Part shown: one piece after another, positions 24,966 through 31,961 of the stretch
Layout of the letters: every line of letters begins with the position of its first letter
Numbering within the stretch: the stretch's first letter is position 1
Source of the DNA: Flaviaestuariibacter flavus
Lineage (GTDB): Bacteria > Bacteroidota > Bacteroidia > Chitinophagales > Chitinophagaceae
Assembly (NCBI RefSeq): GCF_004337505.1
Contig: NZ_SJZI01000044.1
Location: 1-64,000, forward strand
Reading direction: 5' to 3'
Length of the DNA stretch: 64,000 nucleotides
The notes under the pieces: generated by a model
Told to the model about the DNA's origin: nothing
Seen by the model: only the letters and a program-made list of their open reading frames with translations
The model's database searches: none
Made by a program: the position numbers and the translations under genes

Positions 24966-24996
24966 AAAAGCCGGATCGCAAAGCGATCCGGCTTTT
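24966..24996. terminator. Bidirectional terminator
   Basis: A 14-bp perfect stem AAAAGCCGGATCGC / GCGATCCGGCTTTT with an AAA loop. It ends the small plus-strand transcript and the minus-strand deoxyhypusine-synthase-like gene (stop at 25045). Confidence 0.9.
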
Positions 24997-25044
24997 GTTT
25001 TGAAGCCTTTGCTCCCTCCCCGCCTGGGGAGGGCCGGGGCCGGG

Positions 25045-26019
25045 TTACCAGCCCAGCACGTACGCGAACACCAGCGGCGCAACGATCGTGGCGTCGCTTT
25101 CGATGATGTATTTCGGCGTGTGGATGTCGAGCTTGCCCCAGGTGATCTTTTCGTTGGGATGCGCACCCGAGTAAGAACCGTAGGAGGTGGTGGAATCGGA
25201 GATCTGGCAGAAATAGCTCCAGAAGGGGATCTCGTGCATCTCCAGGTCCTGGTACATCATCGGCACCACGCAGATGGGGAAGTCGCCGGCGATGCCGCCG
25301 CCTACCTGGAAGAAGCCGATGCCCTTGCCGTCGGAGTTGTGCTTGTAATATTCCGCGAGCCACACCATATACTCGATGCCGCTCTTCATGGTCGAAGCCT
25401 TGATCTCTCCTTTATATACATAAGAAGCGAAGATGTTGCCCATGGTGCTGTCTTCCCAGCCGCCTACCACGATGGGCAGGTTCTTCTCAGCCGCGGCGAT
25501 CATCCAGGAGTTCTTCGGGTCGATCTGGTAGTAGTCTTTCATGACGCCGCTGTTGAGCAGCTCGTACATGTATTCGTGCGGAAAGCGGCGTTCGCCGGCA
25601 GCGTCGGCATCGAGCCATAGCTTGGCAATGTGCTTCTGGATGCGGCGGAAGGCTTCTTCCTCGGGGATGCAGGTGTCGGTAACACGGTTGAGGCCGCGCT
25701 CCAGCAGGTCCCACTCCTGCTGCGGGGTGAGGTCGCGCCAGTTGGGGATGCGCTCGTAGTGGTCGTGCGCCACGAGGTTCATGATATCCTCTTCCAGGTT
25801 GGCGCCGGTGCAGGAGATGATGTGAATTTTATCCTGGCGGATCATTTCTGCCAGTGAAATGCCCAGTTCGGCGGTGCTCATGGCGCCCGCAAGGGTCACC
25901 ATCATCTTGCCGCCTTCCAGCAGGTGGGTCTCATAACCCTTGGCCGCATCCACGAGGGCGGCGGCGTTGAAGTGGCGGTAATGGTGCGTGATGAATTGCG
26001 AAACGGGTCCTTTGTTCAT
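25045..26019 (-). CDS. Deoxyhypusine synthase-like NAD-dependent aminobutyltransferase
   Basis: A 324-residue enzyme of the deoxyhypusine synthase family, which moves the aminobutyl group of spermidine to a lysine or amine through an enzyme-bound imine. The catalytic lysine motif (WGK in the human enzyme) is conserved as HPNEKITWGKLDI, Lys296. NAD-binding segments TLAGAMSTAELG, SCTGANLEEDIMNL and GFFQVGGGIAGDF are intact. Bacteria lack eIF5A, so the product is more likely homospermidine or another polyamine; that is inference. The start MNKGPVSQF fits the family. It is divergent from the GT87-GT2-deacetylase operon. Confidence 0.9.
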   Translation of the reverse strand: MNKGPVSQFITHHYRHFNAAALVDAAKGYETHLLEGGKMMVTLAGAMSTAELGISLAEMIRQDKIHIISCTGANLEEDIMNLVAHDHYERIPNWRDLTPQQEWDLLERGLNRVTDTCIPEEEAFRRIQKHIAKLWLDADAAGERRFPHEYMYELLNSGVMKDYYQIDPKNSWMIAAAEKNLPIVVGGWEDSTMGNIFASYVYKGEIKASTMKSGIEYMVWLAEYYKHNSDGKGIGFFQVGGGIAGDFPICVVPMMYQDLEMHEIPFWSYFCQISDSTTSYGSYSGAHPNEKITWGKLDIHTPKYIIESDATIVAPLVFAYVLGW

Positions 26020-26200
26020 GTGTACAAGCGATTTTAGGGCACAAAAGTAGCGCATTGCATCCTTCGGCCGACCGGATTTCAGGGCCCGTCGGCCCGTTGA
26101 ATGCCTCTGCCGGAGGCCCTTGCCCGTTTCTGCGGAAAAGCGTAACTCTGCACCCATTAACATTCATTAACCTTCACCGGACCGAAGCCGTCCGCGCGCT

Positions 26201-27388
26201 ATGAATTTTCTGTACAAGGAAGTCCGTCTCGGCAAATACCGTGTGGCCGTCGCCACGCTCCTCTGGTTCGGCCTGGCGCTCATCGCCACGCTGGCCCAGG
26301 TGTCGCGGCATTCCTATAACAACTACCTTATCTACAAAGGGGTGTTTGTACACCTGCGGGCGGCTACCAACCTATACCTTGGTTACCCGGGCGAATACAA
26401 TGACTCCAATCACTACGGTCCTTCCTTCGGCCCGCTCATCGCGCCCTTCGCGGTGCTGCCCGACCCGCTTGGTGTATCGCTGTGGTGCATGGCCAACGCG
26501 GCCCTGTTGTGGTGGGCGGTGACGCTGCTGCCGCTCCCGGAGCGCGGCCGCCTGCTGGTGCTGGCCATCGGCGCCGTGGAGATGATGACCGCCACGCACA
26601 ACGTGCAGTTCAATACCATGCTGGCGGCCTTGATCGTGCTGGCCTACGTGGGTGTGGAGCGCGAAAAGGATTTCTGGGCCACCCTGCCCATCGCCTTCGG
26701 CTTCCTCATCAAACTGTACGGTATCGGGGCCCTGCTGTTTTTTCTTTTCTCGAAACACAGGCTGAAGTTCAGCGCCTCCTTCCTTTTCTGGTGCCTCGTG
26801 CTCTTTGCCTTGCCGATGCTCCTGTCGTCGCCGGGTTTTGTGCTCCAGAGTTATCACGACTGGTTTACGAGCCTGGTGGAGAAGAACGCGCAGAACATGG
26901 ACATCGGCCGCGGTGCCATGCAGGATATTTCGGTGATGGGCATGATCCGCAGAATTACCGGCGTGCCCATCGACAACCTGCTGGTGATGGCGCCCGCAGC
27001 CTTGCTTATAGCAGCGCCGCTGCTGCGCATCGGGCAGTATAAAAACCTCGGGTACCGGCTCGCTTACCTCGCCGTGGTGCTCATCTCGGTGGTCATCTTC
27101 AGCTCCTCGGCCGAGTCGTCTACCTATGTCATCCCCATGATCGGCGTCGGCGTCTGGTACCTGCTGGAGCGGCGCGATCACCCGAAGGCGGCACTGGCCC
27201 TGCTGCTGTTCGCCCTGCTGCTGACCAGCCTTTCACCCACCGACCTTTTCCCGCGCTATGTGCGCGAGCATTTCGTGCGGACCTATGCGCTCAAGTGCCT
27301 CCCGGTGTTTTTGGTGTGGTGCTGGCTCATCGTGCAGTTGTTCCGCAAAAACTTTTCGGCCACAGCTCCTAATCTTGAAGCAGCGTGA
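26201..27388 (+). CDS. GT87-type (DUF2029) membrane glycosyltransferase
   Basis: A 395-residue integral membrane protein with about nine to ten predicted helices, resembling the GT-C fold polyprenyl-phosphate-dependent mannosyltransferases (DUF2029/GT87). An acidic pair near the N-terminus in the first external loop (EYNDSNHYGPSFGPL) is in the position where GT-C enzymes keep catalytic acids. It would use a lipid-linked sugar to modify a glycan outside the membrane. The stop overlaps the GTG start of the following GT2 gene by four bases, so the two are translationally coupled. The GT2 enzyme likely supplies the lipid-linked donor. Confidence 0.8.
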   Translation: MNFLYKEVRLGKYRVAVATLLWFGLALIATLAQVSRHSYNNYLIYKGVFVHLRAATNLYLGYPGEYNDSNHYGPSFGPLIAPFAVLPDPLGVSLWCMANAALLWWAVTLLPLPERGRLLVLAIGAVEMMTATHNVQFNTMLAALIVLAYVGVEREKDFWATLPIAFGFLIKLYGIGALLFFLFSKHRLKFSASFLFWCLVLFALPMLLSSPGFVLQSYHDWFTSLVEKNAQNMDIGRGAMQDISVMGMIRRITGVPIDNLLVMAPAALLIAAPLLRIGQYKNLGYRLAYLAVVLISVVIFSSSAESSTYVIPMIGVGVWYLLERRDHPKAALALLLFALLLTSLSPTDLFPRYVREHFVRTYALKCLPVFLVWCWLIVQLFRKNFSATAPNLEAA

Positions 27389-28308
27389 AGCAGATCGACA
27401 TCATCATACCGGTTTATAACGAAGCGGAAAACATTGCCGCCCTGGTGCAGGCCGTGCACGAAGCCATGGCCGGCCAGCCTTATGATTACAAGTTTATCCT
27501 CGTAGACGACGGATCTTCCGACGCCACCCTCCAGGTGCTCAAGGGCCTTTCGGTGGCCGATCCGCGTGTGCACTACCGTTCGTTCAGCCGCAACTTCGGC
27601 CACCAGGCCGCGCTCAAATGCGGCATCGATGCCTCTACCGGCGACGCCGCCATCTCGCTCGACGGCGACTTTCAGCATCCCCCCGAGCTGCTGCCCACGC
27701 TGATCCGCCATTGGGAAGAAGGCTACGACGTGGTGTATACGCTGCGCAAGGACGAAGACAAGCAGTCTTCCACCTTCAAGCGCTGGAGCTCCGACCAGTT
27801 TTACAATTTCATGAACCGCATGGCCGATCTCGACCTCGAGAAAGGCTCCGCCGACTTCCGGCTTATCGACCGCAAATGCGTGCAGGTGCTGCAAAGCATG
27901 GAGGAGCACGAGCTCTTCTTCCGCGGCCTGGTGAAGTGGATCGGCTACAGGCAGATCGCGGTGGAGTACCAGCCCGCGGCACGCCGCGCGGGCAAGTCGA
28001 AATACACGCTGCGCAAGATGCTGCGCTTTGCGCTGCAGGGCATTACTTCCTTCAGCACGAAGCCGCTTTACTTCGCCGCTTACCTCGGGTTTGCTTTTGC
28101 GCTCGCCTCGGTGCTCTACCTGCCCTACGCGCTGATCTCGTATTACTTCGGGCACGTCGTTAACGGGTGGGCCTCCATTATTGTGACCATCACCTTTTTC
28201 GGTGGCCTGCAGCTGTGTATCCTGGGTATCATGGGCCTTTACCTCGGTAAGATATTCATGCAGAGCAAGCACCGGCCCCTGTATATTGTAAAGGAGCAGT
28301 CGTTATGA
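27385..28308 (+). CDS. GT2 polyprenyl-phosphate glycosyltransferase (GtrB/DPM1-like)
   Basis: A 307-residue enzyme that transfers a sugar from a nucleotide donor to undecaprenyl phosphate. The GT-A domain (about 1-225) shows IDIIIPVYNEAENI, VDDGSSD and the metal-binding SLDGDFQHPPE. Two C-terminal membrane helices (about 230-255 and 270-295) are typical of the GtrB group. It uses a GTG start that overlaps the previous stop (GTGA), and its own stop overlaps the next ATG (ATGA). The tight coupling suggests that the GT87 enzyme, this enzyme and the deacetylase act on one glycan. Confidence 0.9.
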   Translation: MKQIDIIIPVYNEAENIAALVQAVHEAMAGQPYDYKFILVDDGSSDATLQVLKGLSVADPRVHYRSFSRNFGHQAALKCGIDASTGDAAISLDGDFQHPPELLPTLIRHWEEGYDVVYTLRKDEDKQSSTFKRWSSDQFYNFMNRMADLDLEKGSADFRLIDRKCVQVLQSMEEHELFFRGLVKWIGYRQIAVEYQPAARRAGKSKYTLRKMLRFALQGITSFSTKPLYFAAYLGFAFALASVLYLPYALISYYFGHVVNGWASIIVTITFFGGLQLCILGIMGLYLGKIFMQSKHRPLYIVKEQSL

Positions 28309-29096
28309 GCCGCCCCGTAATCCTATTGAGCTTCGATGTGGAGGAGTTCGATATGCCGCTGGAATACGCACAGCCGATCGGCGAAGCCGAGCAGATGGAG
28401 GTGGGTGCCCGTGGCCTGGAGGCACTGATGTCGGTAATGAACCGGTACCCGGAGGTGCGCGGAACTTATTTCACCACGGCCAACTTCGCGCAGCATTTTC
28501 CCGCAGCGGTGCGCGCCCTCGCGGAGCGCAATGAAGTGGCCTCGCATACCTTTTACCACACACACTTCGAAGTGCCCGACCTCCTGGCTTCGAGAACTAC
28601 CCTCGAGGAGATCACCGGCAAGCCGGTGACCGGGCTGCGGATGCCGCGGATGCGGCCGGTGGCGATGAGCGATGTGCTCGCCGCCGGTTATCGATACGAT
28701 TCATCGGTAAACCCCTGCTGGCTGCCGGGCCGCTACGACAACCGCCACCTGCCGCGTAATCCCTACGTGCAGGAAGGCATGCTGCGTTTTCCCGCCTCGG
28801 TAACGCCGCGCTTCCGCATTCCGCTGTTCTGGCTCTCGTTCAAGAATTTTCCGTGGCCCCTTTTCCGAAAGCTGTTGCGGGATTGCCTGAAAGCGGATGG
28901 ATATGCCTGCCTGTATTTTCATCCCTGGGAATTTATCAACCTCGACGCCTACAGGATCCCCGGCTATGCGAAGCGCCATGCCGGGCCGGTGCTGCAGCGG
29001 CGCCTGAATACGCTGATCCGCGAGTTTTCCGGTAGCTGCGATTTTGTACCGATGGAGGAGTATATCGGGTCGGCAATCGTGAATCGGCAATCGTGA
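28305..29096 (+). CDS. Polysaccharide deacetylase (NodB-homology)
   Basis: A 263-residue CE4-type deacetylase. Motif 1 is LLSFDVEEFD with the catalytic and metal Asp, and motif 2 is ASHTFYHTHFE with the metal histidines. RMPRMRP is in the motif 3 position and YFHPWEF near the C-terminus carries the motif 5 His. The resemblance is to the single-domain cytosolic type often found in exopolysaccharide loci. No signal peptide. ATGA overlap with the GT2 gene. The final residues (SAIVNRQS) are translated from a dispersed CGGCAATCGTGAATC repeat, so the original C-terminus may have been different. Confidence 0.88.
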   Translation: MSRPVILLSFDVEEFDMPLEYAQPIGEAEQMEVGARGLEALMSVMNRYPEVRGTYFTTANFAQHFPAAVRALAERNEVASHTFYHTHFEVPDLLASRTTLEEITGKPVTGLRMPRMRPVAMSDVLAAGYRYDSSVNPCWLPGRYDNRHLPRNPYVQEGMLRFPASVTPRFRIPLFWLSFKNFPWPLFRKLLRDCLKADGYACLYFHPWEFINLDAYRIPGYAKRHAGPVLQRRLNTLIREFSGSCDFVPMEEYIGSAIVNRQS

Positions 29097-29112
29097 ATCC
29101 GCGATGCGCGGT

Positions 29113-29151
29113 AATAAAGAACGTCCCGCCAAAAGCGGGACGTTCTTTATT
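29113..29151. terminator. Bidirectional terminator after the glycan operon
   Basis: A 17-bp perfect stem (AATAAAGAACGTCCCGC and its complement) with a five-base loop, ending in TTTATT. It separates the deacetylase gene from the convergent small exported-protein gene. Confidence 0.9.
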
Positions 29152-29255
29152 ATCAGGCGCCAGCTAAATCAGACATCCGGCACCGGAGATCGAAAGATTT
29201 AAAAGAAAAGCCCCAGTTGAAACCAGGGCCGCCAAAACACACACTAAAACGACAT

Positions 29256-29690
29256 TCAGATCTTTTCGATCTTTTGGTGGATCATCCACTCGCTGTTGCT
29301 TTCGGAGCGGAGGGTGATTTTCAGGTCGGCATTTTCCATGGTAGCATAAAAGGTGGTGCCTTCATCGGTAGTATATTCCATGATATCGGTGATCCAGTTG
29401 TCTTTACCGGCTTTGTTCTTCAGCTCGGCCTGCAGCATTACGGGCAGCTGGCTGAGGGTCATGTTGCGGGTGAGGGCAACCATCTCGCCGCCGATGTTAT
29501 AGTAAGCGTTGATGTGCTGGCCGTCGAGCACGAAGTTGGCCTTAAAGTACTGGCCGTTTTCGTTCCAGCGAACCTCGCGGGCGCCGCTGAAAGTGCTCTG
29601 GAAGGATTTCAGCACGGCGTTCGGGGTTTCAGTAGCATTGCTAAGCAGCGTGGTAAGCGAGGCGAAGAGGATGAGGAAAAACTTTTTCAT
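29256..29690 (-). CDS. Exported PepSY-like / BLIP-type small protein
   Basis: A 144-residue protein with a signal peptide (MKKFFLILFASLTTLLSNA). The mature part has the pattern of Bacteroidota exported beta-lactamase-inhibitor-like/PepSY-like proteins: VLKSFQSTFSGAREVRWNEN, then a Tyr/Phe-rich sheet with YNIGGEMVALTRNM. Function is unknown. A clear paralogue is encoded at 33803-34246 (similar VMKAFSSTFNSASDILWSE start). The Met chosen begins the signal peptide; upstream in-frame Met codons read through a low-quality extension. Confidence 0.75.
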   Translation of the reverse strand: MKKFFLILFASLTTLLSNATETPNAVLKSFQSTFSGAREVRWNENGQYFKANFVLDGQHINAYYNIGGEMVALTRNMTLSQLPVMLQAELKNKAGKDNWITDIMEYTTDEGTTFYATMENADLKITLRSESNSEWMIHQKIEKI

Positions 29691-30068
29691 AACGGTTGTA
29701 TTAAATGTTTTGATTGATTTGTTCGTTTGGTTTGACGGTTCAAAAGTAGAATCCGTTACACCCGGGGGCAAGCCAAATAGGATTAACGGAACGCGCTACA
29801 GCCGCGCATTTGGGCTTTAACTCATATGTTAACGGGGGACGAACTGTCGCTTTCCGGGTATGAACAGACGCCTCCTTTTGATGAACGCCCCGGTTGCCGG
29901 CCGTGCTTTCGAAAAAGGCGTGCGGGGCTATTGGATTATGAATTGCAGAAATTGATGGATGAACGGCGGGGAGATAAATTTGACAAGTCGGAAGTGAGGA
30001 AGTCGGATCTGAAGGGAAACCGGAAAATAGATCCGACTTCCTCACTTCCCGCTTCCTAACTTGCTTGT
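29691..30068. other. Spacer with a perfect 21-bp hairpin
   Basis: Between divergent genes. The only strong structure is an inverted repeat with arms 29990-30010 and 30029-30049 (GGAAGTGAGGAAGTCGGATC and its complement, 21 of 21 matching, 18-base loop), 20 bp before the next ATG. The rest holds no convincing gene. Confidence 0.6.
29990..30049. repeat. Perfect 21-bp inverted repeat
   Basis: Arms of 21 bp match exactly; the inner GTCGGATCT resembles the GATC-rich dispersed repeats elsewhere. It ends 20 bp before the ACP phosphodiesterase-like gene and could hide its start in a folded leader. Confidence 0.8.
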
Positions 30069-30659
30069 ATGAATTATCTCGCCCATGCCTGGCTTTCTTT
30101 CGGCAACACCGAAGTGCTTGTGGGCAATATGATCGCCGACTTTGTAAAGGGAAAGGCGCGCTACGCGTTCCCGGCCGGCATCCGGGCCGGGATCGAGCTC
30201 CACCGTCGCATCGACGAATTTACCGACACCCACGCGGCCACAGCCATGGCAAAGGAGTATTTCCGGCCGCATTACCGGCTTTATGCCGCGCCGATCGTCG
30301 ACGTTGTGTACGATCATTTCCTGGCGGCTGACACCGGCATTCACACCGACGCCGCCCTGCTGGCCTTTTCGGAAGACGTCTACCGCCGCCTGCACAGCCA
30401 GGCCGAATGGCTGCCGCCCCGCTTCGCGGCCATGCTGCCCCATATGGAGCAGAACAACTGGCTCTATCATTATAAGGAGCGCGACGGGCTCACGCGCAGC
30501 CTCGGCGGCCTCTTCCGCCGCGCAGTCTATATGCCGCCTGTGCATTTTGCCGAGGCGATCGTCGATGCCCATTATGCGGAGCTGCGTCACTGCTATACCC
30601 TGATTGTGGGGCCTGTTAAGGACTTCGCAAAAGCAGAATTACAACGTATTTTAACGTAG
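30069..30659 (+). CDS. Acyl carrier protein phosphodiesterase-like protein (AcpH/DUF479)
   Basis: A 196-residue HD-like metal-dependent protein. The family signature is MNYLAHAWLS...GNMIADFVKG at the N-terminus, with ELHRRIDEFTDTH and VDVVYDHFLA carrying the likely metal ligands. In E. coli AcpH removes 4'-phosphopantetheine from holo-ACP. Whether Bacteroidota homologues do so is not established. Length is close to the family. A strong hairpin lies just upstream and a DUF2911 gene follows behind its own promoter. Confidence 0.82.
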   Translation: MNYLAHAWLSFGNTEVLVGNMIADFVKGKARYAFPAGIRAGIELHRRIDEFTDTHAATAMAKEYFRPHYRLYAAPIVDVVYDHFLAADTGIHTDAALLAFSEDVYRRLHSQAEWLPPRFAAMLPHMEQNNWLYHYKERDGLTRSLGGLFRRAVYMPPVHFAEAIVDAHYAELRHCYTLIVGPVKDFAKAELQRILT

Positions 30660-30666
30660 CGGTCTC

Positions 30667-30695
30667 TTGCATTGCGGAGATGCCCGGTATTTTTG
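30667..30695 (+). promoter_or_regulatory. Promoter of the first DUF2911 gene
   Basis: TTG at 30667-30669 and TATTTTTG at 30688-30695 are 18 bp apart, a good match to the Bacteroidota TTTG / TAnnTTTG promoter. It lies 18 bp before the ATG. Confidence 0.65.
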
Positions 30696-30712
30696 CTGAC
30701 TCAAGAAGCCAT

Positions 30713-31291
30713 ATGAAAAAACTCCTCGTCGCACTCGCATTTGTCACTGCCACACTGGGCGCCTCCGCCCAGGGAAATTCCGTGAAGCCCGCACTGCCGC
30801 CGCTTGATAAGTCGCCGATGGATATGGCCTACTGCCCCGCCAATTACCCCGTGCTCAAGATCCAGGACAAGGCAAGCGAGCCCCTCCTGGCCCGTGTTAT
30901 CTATAGCCGCCCGCTCATGAACGGGCGCACCATCTTTGGCGACCTTGTACCGTATAACGAAGTATGGCGCCTCGGTGCCAACGAGGCCACGGAGGTGGAA
31001 TTTTACCGCGAGGTACGCATCGGCGGCAAAAAGCTGGCGAAGGGCAAGTATACCCTTTACGCGATTGCCACACCCACGCAGTGGACCGTTATTTTCAACA
31101 AGGAGACCGACACCTGGGGCGCCTTTAAATATGATGAGAAGAAAGACGTGGCGCGGGTGACGGTGCCGGTGGAAAAGCTCGACGCGCCCGTGGAGCCCTT
31201 CACCATCCTGTTCGATAAGGCCGATGCCACCAACCGCCTCGTGATCGCCTGGGATATGGCCCGCGTATCGGTGCCCATCGCGCTTAAGTAA
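30713..31291 (+). CDS. Exported DUF2911 protein
   Basis: A 192-residue protein with a signal peptide (MKKLLVALAFVTATLGASAQ). The DUF2911 core is recognised by ARVIYSRPLMNGRTIFGDL, EVWRLGANEATE and KGKYTLYAIATPTQWTVIFN. The function of the family is unknown; these proteins are exported and common in Bacteroidota. The next gene is a paralogue, suggesting a local duplication and probably a shared transcript (32-bp gap). The start was chosen at the signal peptide, right after a consensus promoter. Confidence 0.88.
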   Translation: MKKLLVALAFVTATLGASAQGNSVKPALPPLDKSPMDMAYCPANYPVLKIQDKASEPLLARVIYSRPLMNGRTIFGDLVPYNEVWRLGANEATEVEFYREVRIGGKKLAKGKYTLYAIATPTQWTVIFNKETDTWGAFKYDEKKDVARVTVPVEKLDAPVEPFTILFDKADATNRLVIAWDMARVSVPIALK

Positions 31292-31323
31292 AGCGAATGT
31301 CGGGAAAGCCGTAATTTTTCGCC

Positions 31324-31959
31324 ATGAAAAAGGCCGTTGCTTTTTGTTGCTTGCTGCTTGCTGCCTGTGGTGGTGGAACCGGGACCTTCGACACGTCGCC
31401 CGACTCAGCCGCCCGCCAGCGCGATACGGCCCCCCTTGCACCCCGGCTTCCGGTCAACCGCCTCGCGCCGGTTGACGTGTCACCGCTGGACATTTCATAT
31501 TTCCCTGTTGACTTCCCGCTGCGCCGCACGTCCGGCGACCCCACCGAGCGCCCCCTGGCCCGCGTTATCTACAGCCGGCCGCACAAGGGCGGACGCGTGA
31601 TCTTTGGCGGCCTCCTCAAATGGGGCGAGCCCTGGCGCCTCGGTGCCAACGAGGCCACCGAGCTCGAGCTGTTCCAGCGCGCCACTGTGCTCGGGCAGCC
31701 CGTACCCGCCGGCCGCTACATCCTGTATTGCATCCCCGGCCCCAACGAGTGGGTCATCGTTTTCAACCGCAACCTCTACAGCTGGGGCCTCAAGCCCGAC
31801 CCGGGCCAGGATGCTTTCCGCTTTAATATACCGGTGCAAAAGCAGGATCCGCCGCTCGAGCATTTTACCATGGTATTCCAGAACGCACCCGGCGGTGCAT
31901 CGCTCGTGATCGCCTGGGATGACGTGCTTACCCGTCTTCCCTTTACCTTCAAATCCTGA
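31324..31959 (+). CDS. DUF2911 lipoprotein
   Basis: A 211-residue paralogue of the preceding gene with a lipoprotein signal peptide (lipobox LLAAC, Cys at residue 15), so it is likely anchored in a membrane. The shared core is ARVIYSRPHKGGRVIFGGL, PWRLGANEATELE and GRYILYCIPGPNEWVIVFN. After the Cys a Ser/Thr/Pro-rich linker of about 40 residues leads to the domain. The asparagine synthetase gene begins 2 bp after the stop, so they are likely co-transcribed, but a functional link is not obvious. Confidence 0.88.
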   Translation: MKKAVAFCCLLLAACGGGTGTFDTSPDSAARQRDTAPLAPRLPVNRLAPVDVSPLDISYFPVDFPLRRTSGDPTERPLARVIYSRPHKGGRVIFGGLLKWGEPWRLGANEATELELFQRATVLGQPVPAGRYILYCIPGPNEWVIVFNRNLYSWGLKPDPGQDAFRFNIPVQKQDPPLEHFTMVFQNAPGGASLVIAWDDVLTRLPFTFKS

Positions 31960-31961
31960 CT

